Shown here: one piece after another, positions 16,343 to 25,654 of the stretch
Position numbering within the stretch: position 1 is the stretch's first letter
Layout: every line of letters begins with the position of its first letter
Source of the DNA: Paenibacillus phytohabitans
Lineage (GTDB): Bacteria > Bacillota > Bacilli > Paenibacillales > Paenibacillaceae
NCBI RefSeq assembly: GCF_013141775.1
Contig: NZ_WHOB01000016.1
Location: 1 to 64,000 of the forward strand
Length of the DNA stretch: 64,000 nucleotides
Direction: 5' to 3'
Made by a program: the position numbers and the translations under genes
The notes under the pieces: model-generated
The model's database searches: none
What the model was told of the DNA's origin: nothing
What the model saw: only the letters and a program-made list of their open reading frames with translations

Positions 16343-16379
16343 AAGAAGCAGCCGATCACGTTAGAATCGGCTGCTTCTT
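16343..16379. terminator. Strong terminator shared by amidohydrolase and helicase units
   Basis: A perfect 14-bp stem, AAGAAGCAGCCGAT (16343-16356) with ATCGGCTGCTTCTT (16366-16379). It lies between two converging genes. On the minus strand the stem ends in TTCTTTTG, fitting termination of the helicase operon. Confidence 0.8.
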
Positions 16380-16399
16380 GTTATATATTACTATATCAA

Positions 16400-18601
16400 T
16401 TATGCTGGCGGCTGCTTCCACTGTTTAATCACGCTGAGCAATCCCGGAACATCCAGCCCGTCGAGCGAAAAAGCTTTGCGCAGCAGATCATGCGGAATGA
16501 ATTCATCGTATTTGCCGAGGTAAGGCGCCTCATCCGGTCCGAGCAGGGAAATAGCATCCGCAGCTGCGGCGGTTTCGGCAATGATCTCTTCCTCCAGCGT
16601 CTCTGCATCCGCCTTGCCGGCGACAACCATATAATAAGGTTCCATCGGCACGACGGACCGCAGACCGAGCGGTCCCTTCAGATTGTTCTTCAGCAGACGC
16701 TCCAGCGTACGGAACTGCCGGCTGCCCGCCCATGGAAGGATGAACATGGAGTCTCCTCCGGCAGGCAGGACAGAACGCGTCAAGAGTCCGCTCTCTTTGG
16801 CAAGCCTGCGGGCCCGCTCCAGTCTGGCGGCCGCGCTTGGCGCAAGATACGGATACAAGGCTGTCGATCCGAGCACTTCGCGGATCTTCGTCATGATCCG
16901 GGTGTGGACATCCCCTCCGGCTCCAAGCCATAAGGTGTCTACCTTGCCGCGTGATCCTTTGACATAGACCGCTTTGTGGCGGTTGTCGACCTCTTCCACC
17001 TTCCACAGCTTGCCGGCCAGGGTGAAGCAGTAGCCCGGCGGCGGCACTGTAGTAATTGAACCGATTTCCTCGGTGCCGTTATAGACAACATGCTCTTCAT
17101 CGTCTTTGAATACCGCATAGAAACGGAAGTTGTTGACGATCTTCTCCCCCGCCATCCCGATCAGCAGACTGCCCTCATCCATCTTCTCAATATGGCCCAT
17201 GCCCTGCATGTATTCCATGAAGGCGTCATAATCAGCGGGATCAATACTGCGGAAGGACGGCAGGCTCAGCACCGCCTCCTTCAGATCCTCCGGCTCCGCC
17301 TCGCCCATGCTCTTGAGAATGCTCATCGTCTGATGGTACAGCAGCCCGACCGGCAGCTGGCGCACGACCAGCGGCTCGACCCATTTCTCGCGTACGTACA
17401 GCTCGATTACGGCAATGGCCCGCAGCAGCGTCCACGGCATCCGCGCAGGCAGCTGCGCCTCCTCGTCCTCCTCCTCGGGCGTGACGAAGATCATCTCGGA
17501 GGCGGCGTCCCCGCGCCTGCCCGAGCGGCCCAGCCGCTGCACGAAGCTCGCGCAGCTGTAAGGCGCGCCAAGCTGCAGCACCCGCTCCAGCTCGCCCAGG
17601 TCAATCCCCAGCTCCAGCGTCAGCGTCGCTGCAGCCACAGCCGGCCCCGCACCCTGGCGGAGCGCGGCCTCTGTCTCCTCGCGCAGCATCGCGGAGATGC
17701 TTCCATGATGCACATGGAAGACATCCCGCTCGCCGCGCTTAGCGGCAATTCGCCGCATCTCCAGTATCGCCTCCTCGGCGTCCGTGCGGCTGTTCGTGAA
17801 GATCAAGGCCTTCTTCACATGCGTATGGTCGTAGATGAAGCCGTAATAAGCCTGTCGCGCCCGCTCCAGGTGTTCGGCTTCTTCCTCATTCCGCGCATCC
17901 GGGAAAGAAAAGTGCTCCACGCTAAGGCGCAGCTTGCGCCCGCCCTGCGGTGCACTAACCTCCACGCTCTCCCGCGTGCCCGCCGCCAGCCACTCCGTGA
18001 CGGAGGCGTAGTCGCTCAGCGTTGCGGACAGACCCACCCGCCGCGGATGACAGCCGGCCATACGCGAGATCCGGGCCAGCTGGCTCAGCACCTGAATGCC
18101 GCGGTCCGCCCCCATGAAGGCATGCACTTCATCGATAACGATGAAGCGCAGATCATGGAATAGCGCCGGGATGGCATTCGGGCGGTTCATCAGCAGGCCT
18201 TCCAGTGATTCCGGTGTAATCTGCAGCACCCCGGAAGGATTTTGCATCAGCTTCGTCTTATCCGCCTGCGGCACATCGCCATGCCAGTGCCAGACCGGAA
18301 TATTCCCTTCGCGGAGCAAATCATTTAACCGGGTAAACTGATCATTGATCAGCGCCTTCAGCGGAGCGATATACAGAATACCTACAGATGCGGACGGACG
18401 CTCATACAGCTCCGTAAGCGCGGGGAAAAAAGCCGCCTCTGTCTTACCCGAAGCGGTCCCGGAAGCGATAAGCAGATGATGCGGCGTGTCAAACAGCACA
18501 CGGCAGGCATCTACCTGGGCCTCTCGCAGCGTATCCCAGCGGTTCTTGTAGATGAATTCTTTAATGAACGGAGCCAGCCGGTAGAACGGGTTATCACTCA
18601 T
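16400..18601 (-). CDS. Lhr-like DEAD/DEAH-box helicase (BrxHI-like), last gene of TerB operon
   Basis: 733 aa superfamily 2 helicase. Motif I (Walker A) is IASGTASGKTEAAF near residue 45, Ia is YIAPLKALINDQ, motif II is FIVIDEVHAF, III is GLSATLSD, and IV-VI are ALIFTNSR, HHGSISAMLREE and FVQRLGRSGRRG. The second half resembles the C-terminal region of Lhr-type DNA/RNA helicases, and the same type is found as BrxHI in type 2 BREX. Its ATG overlaps the stop of the ATPase gene by 4 nt. Probably remodels DNA in a stress or defence pathway with its two partners; the partner logic is inferred. Confidence 0.87.
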   Translation of the reverse strand: MSDNPFYRLAPFIKEFIYKNRWDTLREAQVDACRVLFDTPHHLLIASGTASGKTEAAFFPALTELYERPSASVGILYIAPLKALINDQFTRLNDLLREGNIPVWHWHGDVPQADKTKLMQNPSGVLQITPESLEGLLMNRPNAIPALFHDLRFIVIDEVHAFMGADRGIQVLSQLARISRMAGCHPRRVGLSATLSDYASVTEWLAAGTRESVEVSAPQGGRKLRLSVEHFSFPDARNEEEAEHLERARQAYYGFIYDHTHVKKALIFTNSRTDAEEAILEMRRIAAKRGERDVFHVHHGSISAMLREETEAALRQGAGPAVAAATLTLELGIDLGELERVLQLGAPYSCASFVQRLGRSGRRGDAASEMIFVTPEEEDEEAQLPARMPWTLLRAIAVIELYVREKWVEPLVVRQLPVGLLYHQTMSILKSMGEAEPEDLKEAVLSLPSFRSIDPADYDAFMEYMQGMGHIEKMDEGSLLIGMAGEKIVNNFRFYAVFKDDEEHVVYNGTEEIGSITTVPPPGYCFTLAGKLWKVEEVDNRHKAVYVKGSRGKVDTLWLGAGGDVHTRIMTKIREVLGSTALYPYLAPSAAARLERARRLAKESGLLTRSVLPAGGDSMFILPWAGSRQFRTLERLLKNNLKGPLGLRSVVPMEPYYMVVAGKADAETLEEEIIAETAAAADAISLLGPDEAPYLGKYDEFIPHDLLRKAFSLDGLDVPGLLSVIKQWKQPPA

Positions 18602-19917
18602 AGGTCAAACTCCGCCAGGAATCCGTCCAGTTCATTCTGCCCGGTCTCGGCAGGCCGCGGAGTCCGCTCCCCGACCAGCTTCTCGAACGACATTTCCGGA
18701 TGCTGGTTCAGCGTATGCAGCAGATCCATGAAGTCACGCACGACCTCACGCGCGGTAAGCAGCTCCTCTGCCCCCAGCCGGTTCACAGCCTCTTCCATGA
18801 AATGCACCAGCTGCTCCTGCGTCAGTCTGGCTTCATACCCGTAGTGCAGCGCGTGAATGTCCCGCAGCTTCTGCAGCAGAATCAGAATCTCCTCATGGGA
18901 GAGCATGTCCAGCGCAATGATCGGCCCGGTGAAGTTATTCAGTCCGGCACCGGCATACCGCCCGGCTACCAGCCGGGAACGCAGCGCCTCATAGCTGAAT
19001 AAGCCGCGCCGGTGGTCTTCAACGAACTGCGGTGTGCCGCCGACGAAGATCCCCAGCCGTTCTGCCTTGCCCTGCATCGTATCGTTGAACATGGTCAGCA
19101 GCTTCTCATAATTGCTCTGGCGGGAGATGCTGTTGGTTATCTTGTAGAGGTTGACTCCCTCATCGATGAACAGCAGCAACCCCTTATAGCCGATGGCCCC
19201 GGTGAATTCAGCCCAGAGCTTCATATAGTCATACCAGTTGTCGTCATCGATAATGACGCCCACCCCCAGCGCCTTGCGCGCTTCCGTGCGGGTCGCGAAC
19301 TCGCCGCGCAGCCAGCGCAGCGAATCCTGCTTCAGTGCGTCATCGGCCAGCTTATGCCCGTTCCAGTAAGAGGCCAGCACCTTCGCGAAGTCGAAGCCAT
19401 GCACAAGCCCGCGCATCTCGGAGGCTACCGCATAGATCCTCTGCTCCACTTCTTCACCAAGCTCCAGCGCATCCGGCCCATAGCCCTTCTCTTGCATGAC
19501 TGCCTGCTGCAGAGACATAATCCACTTCTGCAACATAATCTCCAGTGCCCCGCCATCGGGGCGCGTCCGGGTCGACAGATGGCTCATCAGCTCGCGGTAG
19601 GTGGCAAGCCCCTGCCCCTTCGTACCCACGAGACGGCGCTCCGGCGACAGGTCGGCATCCGCGACCACGAAGTCCCGGTCCATCGCGTAATTGCGGATAA
19701 TCTGCAGCAGGAAGCTTTTGCCGCTGCCGAATTTGCCCGTAATCAGCTTGAAGGCGGCTCCGCCCTCGGCGATATTATCCATATCGCGGAGAATGGCTTC
19801 AACCTCCGGCCGGCGGCCGACGGCAATATATTCAAGACCGATACGCGGCACAACTCCCGCTGTCAGCGAGTTGACGAGCGCGGTGGTCATCCGCTTCGGT
19901 ATTTTGAGTGGGTTCAT
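18598..19917 (-). CDS. DUF2791 P-loop ATPase (BrxD-like)
   Basis: 439 aa from ATG at 19917. The ribosome site GAGGTGA overlaps the stop of the upstream TerB gene, 9 nt away. Walker A is KLITGKFGSGKSFLLQIIRN near residue 60 and Walker B is LLLFIDEGVNLYKI near 235. The arrangement after it (ISRQSNYEKLLTMFNDTMQGK, GIFVGGTPQFVEDHRRGLFSYEALRSRL) is that of the DUF2791 family. That family includes BrxD of type 2 BREX defence islands. The product is soluble. An AAA+/STAND-like motor or switch that works with the helicase is likely. The other BREX genes (PglX, PglZ, PglW) are not in this window. Confidence 0.87.
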   Translation of the reverse strand: MNPLKIPKRMTTALVNSLTAGVVPRIGLEYIAVGRRPEVEAILRDMDNIAEGGAAFKLITGKFGSGKSFLLQIIRNYAMDRDFVVADADLSPERRLVGTKGQGLATYRELMSHLSTRTRPDGGALEIMLQKWIMSLQQAVMQEKGYGPDALELGEEVEQRIYAVASEMRGLVHGFDFAKVLASYWNGHKLADDALKQDSLRWLRGEFATRTEARKALGVGVIIDDDNWYDYMKLWAEFTGAIGYKGLLLFIDEGVNLYKITNSISRQSNYEKLLTMFNDTMQGKAERLGIFVGGTPQFVEDHRRGLFSYEALRSRLVAGRYAGAGLNNFTGPIIALDMLSHEEILILLQKLRDIHALHYGYEARLTQEQLVHFMEEAVNRLGAEELLTAREVVRDFMDLLHTLNQHPEMSFEKLVGERTPRPAETGQNELDGFLAEFDL

Positions 19918-19925
19918 TCCTGATT

Positions 19926-21557
19926 TCACCTCTTTATATAGTGCAGCATGGATATACATTCTTCGGTCAGCTCTTCACCGTCGATGACGAGATCCCCCAG
20001 ACTATCCATAGCAAGTTCATTAATCTCATCAAACAGCAGCTCTGCCATGGTCCCGCCGCCCGCTGCCAGCCGGTTCACCTTCACCAGGCCGTCATCCTCT
20101 GCCAGCGCAAGCAGCACATCCCGCTGCAGCAGACTCAGTTCAGAAGCGAAGGACGTCCAGCTGTCCGCTTCGGCATTAATAGTTGGCAGCGGAGAATCTG
20201 CTTGTCCTTGCACGACGGGTTCTTCAACAATAATGTCCAGCTTCTCTTCGTCACTTTCTCTAACCGCTGGCTCTTCTGACCTGGAACCAGCCGCAAACGA
20301 GGCACTTCCAGGTTCATCTTCATCCACTGCCTCATTATCCCAATCCGTTTCATCATCCTTCTCCAGCGCTTCCTCCACCGTGAGCAGCGAACGCACCACC
20401 TCGGAGTCATTCTTCAGCTGTTCCAGCTTCCGCTGATCAATCACAACTGCCGGACCCTTCTCCTCCTGCTCCGCCTTGCGGAATTCACGCTGCAGGAACC
20501 TGGTCACCAAGTCCTCCATGTCGGCATCAACCTTGACATCCTTGAGCCGTCCGCGATAACCCATAAGTGCCCGCAGTTTGTTCTCGGTCAGCCGGAATAA
20601 GCGTGTAATCAGGCTGCGCAGCGGCGGCGATTTGCTGATTCGTACGACAGGTATAAGAACAGAGTAGCCATAGAGTGAGATATCATATACTGCGCTGCGG
20701 AACAAATACCGCTCACGGACAACCGGCGGACCGGGCGGGAACATCGTGATCAGATTCGAGCCGTGCTTCCGCGCGACATACGTATCTATTAGTGCCACTA
20801 CTTGGGGGATGTACTTTTCCGCAGCAGCTTTACCTTCGGCTGTATAGAATTTCGATTTGCTGATATCATAATCCGACATCATACTCAGCACCTCGATGCT
20901 AAGCTGCTCCGGGGCAGCAGACAGGCAGCGGACAAGCTCAAGCTCAGCCAAGTCCCCGGCAAGCCCGCGTGTACGGATAACAATCTCCGAGAGCGGGATA
21001 TCCAGCTTATGCACGAATGAGAAATCTGCAATCCATCCGCCAAGGTATTGATCCAGACGTTTATACTTGTCACGGTAGGCTTCCCAGAGCAAGCCGAGCT
21101 GACGGCAGCCATCCTGCGGCTCATCCCAGCCCACGCCGTTAATCAGCTCATATATATGCAGAAAAATATAGGAGAGATCGGTCTTCGGGTATCTCCCTTG
21201 CCGGACTTCATCCCGCCAGAAGAAATACCACCGGCTCTGCGCACCTGTCATATGGCCGTAAGTCGGCCAATAGCTCTTAAAGGGAACAAATAAAGCCGCA
21301 GGCTCCTTATGATCCGCAAGCTCCCGGGCCCGCTGGACAAACTGGCTTTCCGTAGTGGTTACCGGCTCCTGCGTCTCTTCCATATCCCATAACTGGAGCT
21401 GTACTGTATCATATTGGGACGTTTTCTTCTTGCCCGGACCTTCCGGAGGCTTCGGTATAACCGCTTCTGCAGAACTCCGTGGCGGAATCGCCATATTCTG
21501 CTCCGTGCTCTCCCAGACCAGCTCCGTGAAATGCAGGCCCTGCCTGTCTTTAGCCAT
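19926..21557 (-). CDS. TerB_N/TerB_C domain protein, first gene of helicase-ATPase operon
   Basis: 543 aa. ATG at 21557 follows GGAG at 9 nt and is preferred to ATG at 21572. The central part (VPFKSYWPTYGHMTGAQSRWYFFWRD, GRYPKTDLSYIFLHIYELING, then RDKYKRLDQYLGGWIADF) matches the TerB N-terminal domain. The last ~140 residues, beginning VVIDQRKLEQLKNDSEVVRS and passing through an acidic linker to LLFDEINELAMDSLGDLVID, match the TerB C-terminal domain. TerB modules bind divalent metal and occur in tellurium/stress-response gene sets tied to DNA processing. It probably acts as sensor or scaffold for the ATPase and helicase. Soluble, no signal peptide. Confidence 0.8.
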   Translation of the reverse strand: MAKDRQGLHFTELVWESTEQNMAIPPRSSAEAVIPKPPEGPGKKKTSQYDTVQLQLWDMEETQEPVTTTESQFVQRARELADHKEPAALFVPFKSYWPTYGHMTGAQSRWYFFWRDEVRQGRYPKTDLSYIFLHIYELINGVGWDEPQDGCRQLGLLWEAYRDKYKRLDQYLGGWIADFSFVHKLDIPLSEIVIRTRGLAGDLAELELVRCLSAAPEQLSIEVLSMMSDYDISKSKFYTAEGKAAAEKYIPQVVALIDTYVARKHGSNLITMFPPGPPVVRERYLFRSAVYDISLYGYSVLIPVVRISKSPPLRSLITRLFRLTENKLRALMGYRGRLKDVKVDADMEDLVTRFLQREFRKAEQEEKGPAVVIDQRKLEQLKNDSEVVRSLLTVEEALEKDDETDWDNEAVDEDEPGSASFAAGSRSEEPAVRESDEEKLDIIVEEPVVQGQADSPLPTINAEADSWTSFASELSLLQRDVLLALAEDDGLVKVNRLAAGGGTMAELLFDEINELAMDSLGDLVIDGEELTEECISMLHYIKR

Positions 21558-21982
21558 ACTTACCCGCTCCATTAGTGTGCCATAATAATTTTTACCATTA
21601 TACCATATGCCTTATGAGGTGATGCAGCGGTCTCCAGTCCTGTACTGAACAGCCGCCCCTAGACTCCCTGAATTTCCCAAGCAATAGTCAGAAACGGCTT
21701 CTCCTCGCTATAAGGGATGGCAACCGCCGTTTCGGCAGGCGTAAACATATCCATGCTGGCGTATATTTCAAAAAAGACCTTGAGAGACTGGCCCCTCAAG
21801 ATCCTAGATTAGAGTGTCTGTCACCGCACATTGCCGGACAATGAGAACGTTCGTTTGTGTCTTCCTTAAGAATATACTATATTCCCCCTGTGGGCTGCAA
21901 TAGCGGAGGCTTCCCTCCACCCGCTATGCGGGTGATTTTTTGTATTGCGCATTTCACGTACTCAACTGGCTAAAGCCACAAC
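21558..21982. other. Intergenic region with a possible gene remnant and a stray terminator
   Basis: On the minus strand, 21759-21659 reads as a 30-odd codon tail (MDMFTPAETAVAIPYSEEKP, ending AWEIQGV and TAG) with no promoter or ribosome site. It may be the end of a deleted gene. CACCCGC (21918-21924) pairs with GCGGGTG (21928-21934), followed by ATTTTTT on the plus strand, a compact terminator with no plus-strand gene ending nearby. No other feature is visible. Confidence 0.3.
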
Positions 21983-22013
21983 AAAGGCCAGCCGGAAGCT
22001 CCGGCTGGCCTTT
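21983..22013 (-). terminator. Terminator of niaP
   Basis: A perfect 13-bp stem, AAAGGCCAGCCGG (21983-21995) with CCGGCTGGCCTTT (22001-22013), and a 5-nt loop, 38 nt past the niaP stop on the minus strand. Confidence 0.8.
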
Positions 22014-22050
22014 GTTGGAGTATAACTCCTGATGATTGTTCCAATTATGC

Positions 22051-23265
22051 TTAGAGCAGCTCTGTACCCTTCGTTTCCTTCCCCAGGAACAGCACGGCCA
22101 GCGCACCAATGATAATCGTTACGAAGAACAGCATGAAGATCGTGCTGATCGCGACCGAATTCCCCACCATCACGCCGACCAGTGTAGGTGCAATAATGCC
22201 CCCGATACGTCCGAAAGAGGTCGCAAGTCCGGCACCCGTCGAACGGATGGTAGTCGGATATAGCTCCGGTGTATAAGCATACATCCCGCCCCATGCCCCC
22301 AGGTTGAAGAAGGACAGGCAGATCCCGGCGGCCATCAGCATGCCTTCGGTCGTGGAATTCCCGAACCAGGCCGCGCTGACCGCTGTCAGCAGCAGATAGA
22401 TCACGAGCACGAACTTCCGGCCGAATTTCTCGATGAAATAAGCGGCAGTGAAATATCCCGGAAGCTGGGCGAGCGTCATGATCAGCACATACTCGAAGCT
22501 TTTGACCAGACTGAAGCCCTTAAGCACCATAACTGTCGGCAGCCACAAGAACATACCGTAGTAGGAGAAAACAACCGTAAACCACAGAATCCACAGCATA
22601 ATCGTCGAACGGCGGTATTCCGCAGACCAGACTGCCGTTATCCGGTTCCGCAGGGATACCGGAGCCTTCATGATCTCGGCGAACTTCGGCGAGTCATCAA
22701 TCGCCTTACGCAGGTAGAGCGCATAGAGCGCCGGGACTGCGCCAATCGCGAAGGCAATCCGCCAGCCGTAATCCGGAATAACGAAATAAGCGATCAGCGC
22801 GGACAGAATCCAGCCAAGCGCCCAGAAGCTCTCCAGCAGTACGACGGCCCGTCCTCTTTCTTTGACCGGCATGCTCTCGGACACCAGTGTCGAGGCAACC
22901 GGCAATTCACCGCCCAGCCCGAAGCCGGCAATGAAGCGCAGCACACACAGCATTACATACCCTGCGGCGAATGCTGACAGGCCGCTTGCTATCGAGAAGA
23001 TCAGCAGCGTCCACAGCAATACGGATTTGCGGCCGAACCGGTCCGCGAGAATCCCGGCCGCAGCCGCTCCCACAGCCATCCCCACCGAGTTGATACTGGT
23101 TAAATATCCGATCTTCTCCGGTCCCAGCGACCATTCCTTGGCCAGCGCAGCCACCACAAAAGATATCATCCCCACATCCATCGCGTCGAACATCCAGCTG
23201 AGTCCTGCACTGAAGAGCAGTTTTCTTTGCTTCGGATTCTGCAGCAGCGACATTTGATTCATCAT
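22051..23265 (-). CDS. niaP: MFS niacin transporter NiaP
   Basis: 404 aa major facilitator with 12 predicted helices. Start at ATG 23265, spaced from AGAGGG by 7-8 nt. The sequence parallels Bacillus subtilis NiaP (YceI) closely from memory: SAGLSWMFDAMDVGMISFVV, LADRFGRKSVLL (MFS motif A), GLGGELPVASTLVSE, VVLLESFWALGWI, VVFSYYGMFLWLP, LAQLPGYFTAAY, SFFNLGAWGGMYAYTPELYP. NiaP imports nicotinate/nicotinamide for NAD synthesis across the cytoplasmic membrane. No NiaR site was identified upstream. Monocistronic, with its own terminator. Confidence 0.85.
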   Translation of the reverse strand: MMNQMSLLQNPKQRKLLFSAGLSWMFDAMDVGMISFVVAALAKEWSLGPEKIGYLTSINSVGMAVGAAAAGILADRFGRKSVLLWTLLIFSIASGLSAFAAGYVMLCVLRFIAGFGLGGELPVASTLVSESMPVKERGRAVVLLESFWALGWILSALIAYFVIPDYGWRIAFAIGAVPALYALYLRKAIDDSPKFAEIMKAPVSLRNRITAVWSAEYRRSTIMLWILWFTVVFSYYGMFLWLPTVMVLKGFSLVKSFEYVLIMTLAQLPGYFTAAYFIEKFGRKFVLVIYLLLTAVSAAWFGNSTTEGMLMAAGICLSFFNLGAWGGMYAYTPELYPTTIRSTGAGLATSFGRIGGIIAPTLVGVMVGNSVAISTIFMLFFVTIIIGALAVLFLGKETKGTELL

Positions 23266-23344
23266 AACAAGCACCCTCTTCCCTGATTCCCGCTAAGTCT
23301 CGGAGTAAGACTAGTTTCACTTACACATTCTAGAATCGGACGGT

Positions 23345-24106
23345 TCAAAAATCAAGGAATAACACCGCATTGAAATATTGCCGGGCCATCGCCTGAAAAT
23401 AACAGGTCTGAACCGATATGGCGGCGATCAGGAGCATATTCTGCACGGCATCCCGCTGTGATCTGGTCAGATGGCTGAGCCGCTTCATCATTCCGTCCAT
23501 CGCCGATTTGAGCGCACTGTCGGATTTCAGCAAATACTCTTTGGGGTTACCAGACTGAGCCTGCCCCTGCACCGGGGAACGGGTCTTAATCTCCTCGAAC
23601 AGCTCTGCATACCCGTGATACAGCTGTGCCGGCTCGACCAGGTCGTCATCATCACGCTCAGGCGCCAGGAACAGCATACGGAAGAGCTGGCGGATGCTCT
23701 CGAAATCGAGTGCTGCCTTGAGATCATCAATTATAAATAGAAGCGCAGCCTGATTAATGGAATACTTCTTCCCTTCGCGCGGCGCCCCGAGATATTCCTT
23801 GAAGTCACGCTTTACCCAGTTCTGCATAGCCGTAACAGATAATGTGGAATACTCAATCAGACTGCCGAGCGAGGCGATCTCACCAAGGGATAACCCCTTG
23901 ATACCGCTGCCTTTGATCAATTTCTGCAGAATCGGGGGAATGTCCGTAGAGAGAAAAGCCGGCAGTGACGTCCCCTCCCGCACCTCTTCACGGTGGAATT
24001 TGGTCCAGGCTTCCTGAAGAATATGGAGCGGCTTCCGCTCCGAGTTTTCGCTTAGAGACAGTAATAGTCCGGACATCTCTATCCGGCTAAGTGTAAATGC
24101 TTCCAT
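23345..24106 (-). CDS. DUF1836 domain protein
   Basis: 253 aa. ATG at 24106 is chosen because GGTGGAGGG lies 9 nt upstream; a longer frame to 24163 has no such site. The region LSTDIPPILQKLIKGSGIKG, then LSLGEIASLGSLIEYSTLSVTAMQNWVKRDFKEY, is typical of DUF1836, a family found in spore formers that looks like a helix-rich, MerR-like DNA-binding fold. The C-terminal third is of lower conservation and ends in a hydrophobic helix (VQNMLLIAAISVQTCYF). It is divergent from the CNNM/CBS gene with only 115 nt between. Function unknown. Confidence 0.75.
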   Translation of the reverse strand: MEAFTLSRIEMSGLLLSLSENSERKPLHILQEAWTKFHREEVREGTSLPAFLSTDIPPILQKLIKGSGIKGLSLGEIASLGSLIEYSTLSVTAMQNWVKRDFKEYLGAPREGKKYSINQAALLFIIDDLKAALDFESIRQLFRMLFLAPERDDDDLVEPAQLYHGYAELFEEIKTRSPVQGQAQSGNPKEYLLKSDSALKSAMDGMMKRLSHLTRSQRDAVQNMLLIAAISVQTCYFQAMARQYFNAVLFLDF

Positions 24107-24221
24107 AGATGGCAACCCTCCACCATTTGATATTTCATTGAAAAGTTCGTACAATAGGTTCATATGAACTCATAATATGAGTATAACCTATTTTAGGGAC
24201 GAAAGGGATGGTAAAGATTAT

Positions 24222-25544
24222 ATGGGTATAGGACTTAGTTTGACGCTCGTGGCAATTTTGATTATTTTAACCGCATTTTTTGTAGCAACGGAGTTTGCAG
24301 TAGTGAGATTAAGAGGAAGCCAGGTCAGTCAGATGGTACTCGACGGGAAGAAGAATGCGCTAGCGGTACAGCGGGTATCTGCTAACCTCGACGGATATCT
24401 GTCTGCTTGCCAGCTTGGAATCACCATTACTGCACTCGGGATCGGGGCGTTGGCAGAGCCTGCATTTGAGCAGCTGCTGATGCCATTGTTCGACCTTACG
24501 AACCTGAGTCACAGCGTTAGCGAGCCTATTGCTTTTGCATTGGCCTTCATTATCGCCACATTCCTGCATGTCGTTGTCGGTGAACTTGCACCGAAGACGG
24601 CCGCTATAAACATTCCGGAGAAAATCGGTCAGATTACCGCACCGCTGATTATTTGGTTCTACAGAGTATTGTACCCTTTGATTTGGATCATGAACGGTTC
24701 CGCCAACCTGCTCGTCCGAATGTTCGGAATGAAGCCGGCCAGTGAACATGGCGATGCCCACAGTGAAGACGAGATCCGCCTGATCTTGTCCGAGAGCTAT
24801 GAGAGCGGCAAAATCAACAAAGCGGAATACGGTTATGTGAACCGGATCTTCACCTTTGATGAAATGCTGGCCAAAGAAATCATGGTTCCCCGGACAGATA
24901 TGGTATGTCTGTTCACCGACCATTCGCTGCTGGAGAATATCGCTATTATCCGCAAGGAGCAGTATACGCGTTTCCCTGTAGCAGACGGCAGCAAAGACAA
25001 TATCATCGGTATGATTAATACCAAGCAGCTGTACCTGCAATATGACAACAACCCTGATTTTGATTTCAAAAGCCTGATTCTGCCGATTCTAACCGTATCG
25101 GAAGTAACGCCGGTGAAGACGCTGCTGACCCGTATGCAGAAGGAGCGTGTGCATATCGCCCTGCTGCTGGATGAATACGGCGGAACCTCCGGCCTCATTA
25201 CGATCGAAGACATCCTGGAAGAGATTGTCGGTGAGATCCGCGACGAATTCGACGGGGACGAACGCAGAAATGTGGAGATGCTGAGCGAGACCCATTATCT
25301 GTTTGACGGCAATGTGTCTCTGCTGGAGATCAAAGATCTTACAGGTCTTGATTTCCACGACGACGAAGTGACTACGATCGGCGGATGGCTGTATAGTCAC
25401 CTGGAAGAACCGGTTGTCGGCAAAAGCCATGTGTATGAGCATGTCACTCTGACTGTGCGTGAGATGAACCGCCACCGTATCCGTAAGGTTGAGATCAAGA
25501 TTGATCTTCCGGTCACCGAAGATTCCGCAGTACACAGCGACTAA
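24222..25544 (+). CDS. CNNM/CBS-domain hemolysin-family protein
   Basis: 440 aa from ATG at 24222; ATG at 24177 has no ribosome site. It has an N-terminal DUF21/CNNM membrane domain with four segments (SLTLVAILIILTAFFVATEFAVV, LDGYLSACQLGITITALGIG, ALAFIIATFLHVVVGELAPK, IIWFYRVLYPLIWIM). Two CBS modules follow (KEIMVPRTDMVCL, then HIALLLDEYGGTSGLITIED), then a CorC_HlyC domain. Proteins of this type (YhdP/YrkA/MpfA) act in Mg2+ efflux or homeostasis. A paralogue lies at 62.1-63.4 kb. Monocistronic with a terminator. Confidence 0.88.
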   Translation: MGIGLSLTLVAILIILTAFFVATEFAVVRLRGSQVSQMVLDGKKNALAVQRVSANLDGYLSACQLGITITALGIGALAEPAFEQLLMPLFDLTNLSHSVSEPIAFALAFIIATFLHVVVGELAPKTAAINIPEKIGQITAPLIIWFYRVLYPLIWIMNGSANLLVRMFGMKPASEHGDAHSEDEIRLILSESYESGKINKAEYGYVNRIFTFDEMLAKEIMVPRTDMVCLFTDHSLLENIAIIRKEQYTRFPVADGSKDNIIGMINTKQLYLQYDNNPDFDFKSLILPILTVSEVTPVKTLLTRMQKERVHIALLLDEYGGTSGLITIEDILEEIVGEIRDEFDGDERRNVEMLSETHYLFDGNVSLLEIKDLTGLDFHDDEVTTIGGWLYSHLEEPVVGKSHVYEHVTLTVREMNRHRIRKVEIKIDLPVTEDSAVHSD

Positions 25545-25571
25545 AGCGGATAGATACGCTGCAGTAATACA

Positions 25572-25601
25572 GAAAGGCGCTTCCTCAGGGAAGCGCCTTT
25601 C
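25572..25601 (+). terminator. Terminator of the CNNM/CBS gene
   Basis: GAAAGGCGCTTCC (25572-25584) pairs perfectly with GGAAGCGCCTTTC (25589-25601) with a 4-nt loop, 27 nt past the stop. Confidence 0.85.
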
Positions 25602-25654
25602 TTGCATAATTTGGCGAGTACTAAAGTAATCACGCCTATAATTAATACCATTAA

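Noticed and set aside
17090..18163. 357-codon open frame on the plus strand
   Set aside because: Antisense shadow of the GC-rich helicase gene; composition is Arg/His/Gln/Leu-rich with no recognisable motif.
16400..21557. Complete BREX type 2 system
   Set aside because: Only BrxD-like and BrxHI-like components are present; no PglX, PglZ, PglW or PglY homologue was found in the 64 kb.
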